Part shown: positions 1 through 6,262 of the stretch, piece by piece
Numbering within the stretch: the stretch's first letter is position 1
Layout: every line of letters begins with the position of its first letter
NCBI GenBank assembly: GCA_900557655.1
Contig: USTX01000019.1
Location: 1-9,087, forward strand
Source: an uncultured Eubacteriales bacterium
GTDB lineage: Bacteria > Bacillota > Clostridia > Christensenellales > UBA1242
Direction: 5' to 3'
DNA: 9,087 nucleotides
The notes under the pieces: model-generated
Told to the model about the DNA's origin: nothing
The model's input: only the letters and a program-made list of their open reading frames with translations
Database searches by the model: none
Translations under genes and position numbers: made by a program

Positions 1-1571
1 TCATTAAGCCCAAGCGTTTCAAAAAGCGCGCCAAACTCGGCGATATCTGTAAACGTGTCGCCAAGAAACATAATTATGCTTTTAAGGCCGTCGAATAGTT
101 TATCAAGCACTTGGCTTGTTACCTTAGCACTTAGTTCGTCAAGCGTAATCTGCGTTTGATACAAGCGTTCCATACGTGACTTAATGTCAATCTCGTCTAA
201 AAATTTTAAAACCGCCTGCGCCATCTGTCCGCACGTTTGGGCGCCATCAAGTGCGTCAAAAAATCGAGTCAAAAAGTCAGCAAGCGCCTTGCGCGTTTGT
301 TCAATTTGGTCAATTCCATCAATATTTTTAGAATGAAACGGCCTGAAAAATCCGTGATAGTTTGTGCCAAATTTAAGGCAAAGATTTTCAAACTCGTCAA
401 CGCCAGCCAGCTCACAAAGTGGGTTTTTCATAAGAATGCGCACTTCTTCGGCCTCGCAATTCGTCCTTAGACATCCTAAAAGCGAGCGTACAAGCCCAAA
501 AAGCGGGTGGCTTAAAAGCGGAATCGGCGTTGAGATAAAAAACGGGATTTCGCGCGCCGAAAACTCGTAACTAAGGTGAATATTATATTCATCGGGGCTT
601 GGGCAAACAATGGCAATATCGCTTGCAGATAGGCCGTCCTTTAAAAGCTTGGCTACCTTTTTTGCGATGTATTCAGCCTCTTTCGCGGGCGTTTCAGCCT
701 TATAAACCGCCACCGTACCATCGTCCGCGATACTTGTGTTTGGATAGGCATAAAGATTTTTGGCTAGGTGCGAAAAAGCCTTGTTTCGCTTAATTTCAAC
801 CCGCGTTGGGTTATAATTTAGTTTGTATTTGTCGGCCAGATGCTTACATTTTTCAAACACCTCGTTTTCGGTTATGTACGCATTTGGCGCGTTTTTGGGG
901 ATAAAAGAACACGCAACCTTAACCCCGCGTGAAATCTTAGTTAAAACCTCGATAAGTTCAACACCCTGCGCGGTAATCGAATCAAACCCAACAAGATAAA
1001 TATGCGCATTGCTTACAAAATCGCTACCACCTACCACGTGCGTTAAAAGGTCAAGTTTATCGCAATTATCCAAAAAGTTGCCCGTAATAAAAGCCGTGTA
1101 TGCGTCAAAAATAGTAAGGATATCACTAAGTTTGTTAACAAGCGCGGCGGGCGCCGTGTTTATCATCTTAACGACGTCGTCATGCGTGATGCGACTGGCT
1201 TTAAATTGTGCAATCGTGTCATACATAATTTCAGCAAAGCCCAGCGACTTAGCCGACTTTTTAAAGCACGTCAGTTTTTCGTAGTTGTCAAAAATCACCT
1301 TGCGCGTTATAAGAATGGCGCTATCGCGAGAAATGTAACGCGACTTTTGGCTTACATCAATCTTTTCAAGCAGCCTAACAAAACTATAAACAAACACGTT
1401 CGAAAAGGCCTCTTGCCTTTCAAGCAAGAGTTTTTCGATGCAAAGCGAGCTTGTTTCAGGAACAAGCACTATTATGCTTTCATCGGTATTTTCAGCCTTT
1501 TTTACAATTTCGTCAATCGCAGCAAGGGTTGACGCGGCCGTTGTGTCACTTAAAATAAAGTCAAGTTTCAT
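1..1571 (-). CDS. addB: AddB/RexB-type helicase-nuclease subunit B, N-terminal part (runs off left edge)
   Basis: The minus-strand frame is open from ATG at 1571 to the window edge, giving 523 residues; an in-frame TAG lies just upstream, so this is the first possible start. The protein resembles the inactivated-helicase N-terminal half of AddB/RexB, the partner of AddA in double-strand-break end resection. Visible landmarks are LVPETSSLCIEKLL (about 36-49), FVYSFVRLLEKI (60-71), a Walker-B-like strand HIYLVGFDSIT (190-200), and a UvrD-C-like stretch with TPAKEAEYIAKKVAKLLKDG (294-313) followed by SDIAIVCP (317-324). The extreme N-terminus (ILSDTTAAST, 6-15) has no GxxGxGK[ST] loop, as I recall for RexB of streptococci and unlike B. 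subtilis AddB. The family usually exceeds 1,000 residues, so the C-terminal nuclease and Fe-S parts would lie left of position 1, probably followed by addA. There is no good Shine-Dalgarno before the ATG (only TAGG). Confidence in the family is good; the AddB versus RexB subtype is less certain. Confidence 0.8.
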   Translation of the reverse strand, partial: MKLDFILSDTTAASTLAAIDEIVKKAENTDESIIVLVPETSSLCIEKLLLERQEAFSNVFVYSFVRLLEKIDVSQKSRYISRDSAILITRKVIFDNYEKLTCFKKSAKSLGFAEIMYDTIAQFKASRITHDDVVKMINTAPAALVNKLSDILTIFDAYTAFITGNFLDNCDKLDLLTHVVGGSDFVSNAHIYLVGFDSITAQGVELIEVLTKISRGVKVACSFIPKNAPNAYITENEVFEKCKHLADKYKLNYNPTRVEIKRNKAFSHLAKNLYAYPNTSIADDGTVAVYKAETPAKEAEYIAKKVAKLLKDGLSASDIAIVCPSPDEYNIHLSYEFSAREIPFFISTPIPLLSHPLFGLVRSLLGCLRTNCEAEEVRILMKNPLCELAGVDEFENLCLKFGTNYHGFFRPFHSKNIDGIDQIEQTRKALADFLTRFFDALDGAQTCGQMAQAVLKFLDEIDIKSRMERLYQTQITLDELSAKVTSQVLDKLFDGLKSIIMFLGDTFTDIAEFGALFETLGLN

Positions 1572-1577
1572 AACCTA

Positions 1578-1606
1578 ATTTTAACATATTTGAGCGGTTG
1601 AAGCAA
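1578..1606 (-). promoter_or_regulatory. Candidate addB promoter, possibly giving a leaderless mRNA
   Basis: On the minus strand a TTGCTT (1606-1601) is followed by a 17-base spacer and TAAAAT (1583-1578). The -10 matches consensus at 5 of 6 positions and the -35 at only 3 of 6. The addB ATG begins at 1571, six bases past the -10, so transcription would start at or next to the start codon. That fits the absence of a proper Shine-Dalgarno, but the weak -35 leaves room for another promoter further upstream. Confidence 0.45.
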
Positions 1607-1631
1607 TAATTTTGTTAAATTATTAAAGCAA

Positions 1632-1660
1632 TTGACAAAGTTAGAATTTCTTGTCATAAT
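1632..1660 (+). promoter_or_regulatory. Sigma-A-type promoter of the yugP-like gene
   Basis: A perfect TTGACA (1632-1637) is separated by exactly 17 bases from CATAAT (1655-1660, 5 of 6 matches). The predicted transcription start near 1667 falls at the Shine-Dalgarno AAGGAG (1667-1672), so the 5' leader would be only about 13 bases. The two divergent -35 boxes of this intergenic region are 25 bases apart (1607-1631). Confidence 0.75.
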
Positions 1661-1679
1661 ATTTTTAAGGAGCAAAATT

Positions 1680-2405
1680 ATGTACATCATTCTTTATTAC
1701 GTCTGCGCGATTATGTTTGTTATAAGTTTCGTGCTTGGCATCTATGCAAGCATTAAGGTAAATTCAAACTTTAACAAGTTCTCTTCATTTAAACCTGAAA
1801 CGGGGCTTTCTACCCAAGAGGCCACCCAAAAAATGTTAGCAAGCGCGGGGCTATCTAACATACAAGTAGGCGAAATCAGCGGTAAACTTACTGACAACTA
1901 TAACCCAAAAACCAAAACCATCTCGCTTTCAGCCTCAACGCGCGAAAGCGCATCGCTTGCGGGTTTTGCGGTTATTGCACACGAAATTGGGCACGCTATT
2001 CAAGACAATACGGGCTATGCCCCTCTTAAAATTCGCAATAAAATCGTTCCACTTGTTAACATCGGCACCGTGCTGTTTTATCCGCTTTTTCTTATTGGGC
2101 TTTTCCTTTTGTGCGTTGCAAGCCTAATTAATGTTGGGTTTATTTTGATTTGGGTTGCGGTTATTTTATACTTCCTTTCAACCGTGTTTTATCTTGTTAC
2201 CCTTCCTGTTGAGCGCGACGCATCGAGGCGTGCCCTTGCCCTTTTGCAAGAATCGGGCGTTTGCAATGAAGACGAAATCTACCCCGCAAAACAAGTTTTA
2301 AAGGCCGCCGAACTAACCTATGTTGCTGCCCTTTTGACCTCTGTTACCTATTTCTTACGCTTTTTACTTTACGTTTTAGCCGCCACGGGCAAACGCAAAA
2401 AATAA
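1680..2405 (+). CDS. yugP: YugP-type membrane zinc metallopeptidase (Zn_peptidase_2 family)
   Basis: A 241-residue integral membrane protein close to the roughly 225 residues of B. subtilis YugP. The zinc/catalytic motif HEIGHAIQ is at 101-108 (His101, Glu102, His105); LPVERDASRRA at 175-185 supplies the likely third ligand, Glu178. Hydrophobic segments lie near 1-23, 124-150, 153-175 and 213-235. DNYNPKTKTISLS (72-84) corresponds to the family's conserved strand before the active-site helix. The substrate of this family is not established; a role in membrane or envelope protein turnover is inference. I chose ATG at 1680 because AAGGAG (1667-1672) sits 7 bases before it. The longer open frame from TTG at 1632 would begin inside the -35 box TTGACA, so its 16 extra residues are not real. 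The gene is monocistronic, divergent from addB, and ends at the bidirectional terminator downstream. Confidence 0.9.
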   Translation: MYIILYYVCAIMFVISFVLGIYASIKVNSNFNKFSSFKPETGLSTQEATQKMLASAGLSNIQVGEISGKLTDNYNPKTKTISLSASTRESASLAGFAVIAHEIGHAIQDNTGYAPLKIRNKIVPLVNIGTVLFYPLFLIGLFLLCVASLINVGFILIWVAVILYFLSTVFYLVTLPVERDASRRALALLQESGVCNEDEIYPAKQVLKAAELTYVAALLTSVTYFLRFLLYVLAATGKRKK

Positions 2406-2435
2406 ATAATCTAGATTTTTGCATTTATTTAAAAA

Positions 2436-2644
2436 TTAATTAATTAAAATTTTTACGCTTATAAAAAACAAATTAATTAAATCCAATTTATTTAGTTTTT
2501 AAAATAATAAAAAAATTAATTAAGTTTAATATTTTGATATAAAATTTAATTAATTTTTATAAAACTCCCAAAATCGGGAGTTTTATTTTTATTTAAAACT
2601 GATTTATTGCCATATATTTTCTTAGAAAAAGCAATATTAATTAA
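2436..2644. repeat. Cluster of six TTAATTAA palindromes
   Basis: Perfect TTAATTAA octamers occur at 2436-2443, 2440-2447 (overlapping the first), 2473-2480, 2516-2523, 2546-2553 and 2637-2644. Related AATTAATATTAATT sequence follows at 2751-2764. The spacer is so AT-rich that some copies are expected by chance; a rough estimate at about 88% A+T is less than one in the whole spacer. Whether they bind a protein is unknown. Confidence 0.6.
2559..2586. terminator. Bidirectional intrinsic terminator between converging genes
   Basis: AAAACTCCC (2561-2569) pairs perfectly with GGGAGTTTT (2576-2584) around a 6-base loop. Two more A-T pairs extend the stem to 2559-2586. On the plus strand a run rich in T (2581-2593) follows. 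Read on the minus strand, the A-rich flank also gives a T-rich tail. It would end the yugP-like transcript about 155 bases after its stop and the solenoid transcript about 180 bases after its stop. Confidence 0.85.
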
Positions 2645-2767
2645 TTTATTTTTGCCTTAAAAAATATTTACAAATTTGTTAATTTAGATATTTTTTATTT
2701 GCTAATAATTATTTTCTTTAATAATATATATTTTCGATTTATTTTTTATCAATTAATATTAATTTTT

Positions 2768-4303
2768 TTAATAAACATACAAATTAATTTTGCATTTTGT
2801 TGCTGAAACGGTAATTGTTGGTGCAAGTGAAATTGCGGGCTCGGTTTCAATTGAAAGACCTTGTTTTTTAACCTGTCCCGCAACGTAAAGCGTGCAAAGC
2901 CCGCGCTTTTTATCGGTTGAGGTCAGCTTATAGTTCATATTTGATTCAGTTGCGTCGTCAAGATTGATTTCAATCTTCCGCGTTCTGCTGCCGCCAGTAA
3001 CGCTGCTATCTGCGCTTATTTTCGAGCCCGAAATATTAATATCACGCCCCGCCGAAATGTTAAATTTTCCAAACAGATTAGACGCCTTAACCGCACGTCC
3101 GCCCGCAATTTTAACAATCGCCGCACTTGCGTTATTCAAAACAACGTCGCTATTTTTAGTTGTTACGTCAACCGTGCCCGTTGTGCCATTTAATTTGACC
3201 TTACCCGTAACTGTTGACACCTTAATATTCGCCACCGTTTGCGTCTCGCTGCCGGCATTAACCGACCCGCGTTTTGTTGAAATCTCAACCGACCCGCTTA
3301 CGTCGCCAACCGTCACAGTATTGGTTCCGCCAACGATTTTCGCACTGTAAAGATGATTGATATTTATCTTCCCACGCGGCGATGTTATGATGCCCGTAAG
3401 CATATTTTCGATGGTGATTGACCCCGCGTTGGTTGTAACCTTGTTCTCATCCAGCGCCATCATAGACTTAATCTTAACCGCGCCGCCCTTGGTGGTTATG
3501 TCGGCTTTTCCTAATATAACGCAGCCCGCACCGTCAATGCCCTCAACGCGCCCGCCCGAGGTGGTGATTTTTGCATTGTTGCACGAAACAAACTGAACCC
3601 TGCCCGAGTTAGTCTTGACCGTTAAGTTGCCTTGCAACTCATACCCCACTTTAAGACTGCCCGAGTTGCTTTCAAAGTTGACATTATCAGCGTTAATCTT
3701 GCCATCAAGCGTCAAAGATTTTGGCGAAGAAACCGTAAGTGTGCGGCATTCAACCTTTGAATTGATTTTAACGTCGCCCTTGCCACGAAGGCTAAGCTCA
3801 ACAAATTTAAGCGTAACATCGTCAACCGCGCTTACCGTTACCCTGCTCTTTTTGCCCGAAACATAGATGCTGTGGCGCCCGTTCGTCCCAAAACTTTCAG
3901 GAATTGACAGTTTTAAAACACCCTTGTGATTGATGCCAAAAATAAAGCGCTCTACCTCTTTGGTGTTAACGTGAATGCCATCCGCATCGCGCGTTATCGT
4001 GGCATCCGGCACGCGGTTAGAACTAAGCGTATAGCCGCTGTATTCTTGAACAAACTCAACCTTAAACTTGCCATAAGGCTCAAACGAAAATTCAACGGGG
4101 ATTTCGCGCGTTTGGATGAAAATGTCGCCCGAAACACTGTCCGTCCACTCTTCGCTTAAATTGGCCTTACCCACGCTTGCCGAAACGTACGTTATGCCAA
4201 AAATTCGCGATCCCGGTGCCAGCGCCAAAATAACGCCCAGCCCCACGCAAAACAACAGCGCGCACCCCAGCAAAACCCCAATTGTTATCCAAAATCTTTT
4301 CAT
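2768..4303 (-). CDS. Membrane-anchored DUF4097-like beta-solenoid (putative adhesin) protein
   Basis: A 511-residue protein with one N-terminal hydrophobic segment (about 5-29, after MKRFW), read as an uncleaved signal anchor, then an all-beta Ser/Thr/Gly/Val-rich ectodomain. From about 211 to 390 a turn-strand unit of the form [TS]-T-x-x-G-x-[VI]-x-[VI] recurs: at 211, 230, 247, 270, 290, 307, 342, 363 and 381, mostly 17-23 residues apart. This pattern fits the DUF4097 putative-adhesin fold, which stacks strands into a right-handed solenoid; molecular function is unknown. ATG at 4303 is preferred over the upstream TTG at 4315, because that TTG overlaps the Shine-Dalgarno GGAGGG (4313-4308). 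The gene lies 41 bases after the alaS-type stop with no visible terminator, so it is probably co-transcribed. Related proteins often sit with envelope-stress or transport genes; that is not seen here. Confidence 0.75.
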   Translation of the reverse strand: MKRFWITIGVLLGCALLFCVGLGVILALAPGSRIFGITYVSASVGKANLSEEWTDSVSGDIFIQTREIPVEFSFEPYGKFKVEFVQEYSGYTLSSNRVPDATITRDADGIHVNTKEVERFIFGINHKGVLKLSIPESFGTNGRHSIYVSGKKSRVTVSAVDDVTLKFVELSLRGKGDVKINSKVECRTLTVSSPKSLTLDGKINADNVNFESNSGSLKVGYELQGNLTVKTNSGRVQFVSCNNAKITTSGGRVEGIDGAGCVILGKADITTKGGAVKIKSMMALDENKVTTNAGSITIENMLTGIITSPRGKININHLYSAKIVGGTNTVTVGDVSGSVEISTKRGSVNAGSETQTVANIKVSTVTGKVKLNGTTGTVDVTTKNSDVVLNNASAAIVKIAGGRAVKASNLFGKFNISAGRDINISGSKISADSSVTGGSRTRKIEINLDDATESNMNYKLTSTDKKRGLCTLYVAGQVKKQGLSIETEPAISLAPTITVSATKCKINLYVY

Positions 4304-4344
4304 CTTACCCTCCAAAAAAGGTATTTTTTACTTCTGCACATCGT

Positions 4345-6192
4345 TTAGTTTTCAAGTATGGCTTTAAGGCGCCTAACTCCTGACGAAACGGCCTCTTGCT
4401 TGGCGATTTTAAAGTGGCCAAGTTGGTTGGTGTTTTTTACATGTGGGCCGCCGCAGATTTGAAAATCAATATCGCCAATCTTATAGATTGAAACAACTTC
4501 GTCTTCCTCGGCCTTATGAATGCCATACGCGCCTTGCTCGTGCGCCTGTTTTAATGGCATTTCAAGCTTAGTTACAGGCACTCCCTCAGCAATCGCGCCA
4601 TTAACAAACTCTTCAAGCGTTTTTACTTCTTCGTCCGTAAGCTTACGGTCAAAATTAAAGTCAAAACGCAAGCGCTCGCTTGTAATGTTGCTGCCCTTTT
4701 GCTCAATGCCCGTTCCAAACATCTTTCTAAGCCCCGCCAAAAGCAAGTGGCACGCCGTGTGAAGTTTAACCGTTTCTTCGCCGCCATCAGCCAACCCGCC
4801 TTTAAACGCGCCCGCACTTGTGGTTCGCGCAAGCTCTTGGTGAACCTTAAAGGCCTCATCAAAGCCCGCTTTGTCTACCGTTAGGCCGCGCTCAGTTGCC
4901 ATTTCAACCGTCATTTCAATCGGGAAGCCAAACGTGTCAAAAAGCCTGAATGCTGCCTTGCCACTTATAGTGGTATCAAAAGCAAGATTAGGGTCTTTTT
5001 CGCGCATAAACGCATTTTTACGCTCTAAGCCAGACACAAGTTTTTCAAACTCTTTGGTGCCCGCTGCTATCGTCTTTTTAAACTTTTCAATCTCTTTTGA
5101 AATCTCGGCTAAGATGTAGTCTTTCTTTGACACCAACTCAGGGTACGCCTCGGCGTAAACATTATCAATGAAGTTGCTAACAATTTCAACAAGTGCCGTG
5201 TCAGCAAGGTTTAATTTCATCGCAAACCTAATCGCACGCCTTAAAAGGCGCCTTAAAATGTATCCACTGCCAACATTGCTTGGCAAAATGCCATTTTTGT
5301 CGCCCATAAGCATCAAGGCCGTGCGCATATGGTCAGCAATAATTCGCATAGCGCGCGTATTGTCTGCGCTTTCGCCATACGCAAGCCCAGTATTGCTTTC
5401 CAAAATGCGAATAGTTGATTGATACAAATCGGTCAAATACACGTCGTCCGTGCCCTGCAGAAACATCAAGATACGCTCTAAGCCAAAGCCCGTGTCTATG
5501 TTTTTGTTAGCAAGAGGCACATAACCGTTTTCCGTGCGCTCGTATTGCATATAAACGTCATTGCCGACCTCAACAAAATGCCCGCAATCACATTCAGGCG
5601 TACAGCTATCTCCGCATGGTGCTGTATCAGCAATATAGAACCACTCGTTATCAGGGCCGCAAGGCGTGCCAACCGTCCCGTCAAGCTCCCACCAGTTGTT
5701 TTCTTTGCCATTCGGCTTTTTACCAAGATAATAAATGTTTTCTTTCTTTACGCCCGCCTCTTCAAGAAATTTGGCCGTTTCATCATCACGAGGCGCATCT
5801 TCGTTGCCCGCAAATACAGTTGATGCAATACGCTCAGGGTCAAGCCCCATTTCTTGCGTTAAAAATTCAAACGACCAACGCGTTTTCTCTTTCTTGAAAT
5901 AGTCGCCAAGGCTCCAATTGCCCATCATCTCAAAAAATGTGCAGTGGCGCGAATCGCCCACTTCATCAATGTCAACCGTCCTAACGCAGCCCTGAACGTT
6001 ACACAAACGCGTCCCCTTAGGATGCTTTTTGCCAAGAAGATATGGCATAAGTGGCTGCATACCCGCAACGTTAAACATAACGCCAGTTGTGCCATCGCCG
6101 ATAAGTGACGCAGCGCCAATATTTACATGTCCGCGCGCCTCATAAAATTTAAGCCACGCCTCTCGAAGTTGTTTGCTTGTAAGTTTTTTCAT
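4345..6192 (-). CDS. alaS: Short alanyl-tRNA synthetase-type protein with editing domain, lacking C-Ala
   Basis: This 615-residue class II synthetase-like protein is expected to charge tRNA-Ala and hydrolyse mischarged tRNA. Motif 1 is FNVAGMQPLMPYLLG (40-54), motif 2 RHCTFFEMMGNWSLGDYF (82-99) and motif 3 GSGYILRRLLRRAIR (308-322), so the catalytic core looks intact. A tRNA-recognition helical region follows (to about 455). The editing domain has its zinc ligands His478 and His482 (HTACH), Cys580 and His584 (CGGPH; usual CGGTH). The protein stops right after GVRRLKA, where standard bacterial AlaRS of about 870 residues continues with a coiled coil and C-Ala domain; the beta-barrel before the editing domain is also shortened. 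An unusual cysteine cluster (Cys193, 197, 201, 203, His205) sits in the catalytic domain. GAAGGA lies just upstream of the ATG. It follows dnaB by 70 bases. It could be the sole AlaRS or a paralogue. Confidence 0.88.
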   Translation of the reverse strand: MKKLTSKQLREAWLKFYEARGHVNIGAASLIGDGTTGVMFNVAGMQPLMPYLLGKKHPKGTRLCNVQGCVRTVDIDEVGDSRHCTFFEMMGNWSLGDYFKKEKTRWSFEFLTQEMGLDPERIASTVFAGNEDAPRDDETAKFLEEAGVKKENIYYLGKKPNGKENNWWELDGTVGTPCGPDNEWFYIADTAPCGDSCTPECDCGHFVEVGNDVYMQYERTENGYVPLANKNIDTGFGLERILMFLQGTDDVYLTDLYQSTIRILESNTGLAYGESADNTRAMRIIADHMRTALMLMGDKNGILPSNVGSGYILRRLLRRAIRFAMKLNLADTALVEIVSNFIDNVYAEAYPELVSKKDYILAEISKEIEKFKKTIAAGTKEFEKLVSGLERKNAFMREKDPNLAFDTTISGKAAFRLFDTFGFPIEMTVEMATERGLTVDKAGFDEAFKVHQELARTTSAGAFKGGLADGGEETVKLHTACHLLLAGLRKMFGTGIEQKGSNITSERLRFDFNFDRKLTDEEVKTLEEFVNGAIAEGVPVTKLEMPLKQAHEQGAYGIHKAEEDEVVSIYKIGDIDFQICGGPHVKNTNQLGHFKIAKQEAVSSGVRRLKAILEN

Positions 6193-6262
6193 TTTTCCTT
6201 CTTTTCTTTCCTTTTAATTGCCTTATTACAACAAAAAGCAAGTCTTATTAATATTAAATCGA

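Larger units (their letters stand above)
2406..2767. other. Very AT-rich convergent intergenic spacer
   Basis: These 362 bases separate the converging yugP-like and solenoid genes. No frame has a convincing coding stretch with a start and ribosome binding site. The content is long A/T runs, a single GC-containing hairpin (the terminator near 2561-2584), several TTAATTAA palindromes, and a perfect 10-base palindrome ACAAATTTGT at 2670-2679. No tRNA or recognisable small RNA is visible. Confidence 0.8.

Noticed and set aside
237..1532. Plus-strand open frames of 64-116 residues on the left side
   Set aside because: The minus strand holds one uninterrupted 523-codon AddB-like frame through the whole stretch; the plus-strand frames have no recognisable product.
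2670..2679. Palindrome ACAAATTTGT as an operator
   Set aside because: It is short, lies downstream of both converging genes, and such palindromes are expected in DNA this AT-rich.
3357..3866. Plus-strand open frames opposite the solenoid gene, one up to 128 residues nearby
   Set aside because: They lack ribosome sites and family resemblance and mirror the codon bias of the repeat-rich minus-strand gene.
4520..5897. Several plus- and minus-strand open frames of 76-93 residues overlapping the alaS-type gene
   Set aside because: The alaS frame is continuous with all motifs in order; the others are shadows in alternative frames.
6193..6262. Separate promoter for the alaS-type gene in the 70-base gap after dnaB
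   Set aside because: Only poor matches with wrong spacing (TTAATA with TGTAAT 15 bases away); co-transcription from the dnaB promoter is simpler.
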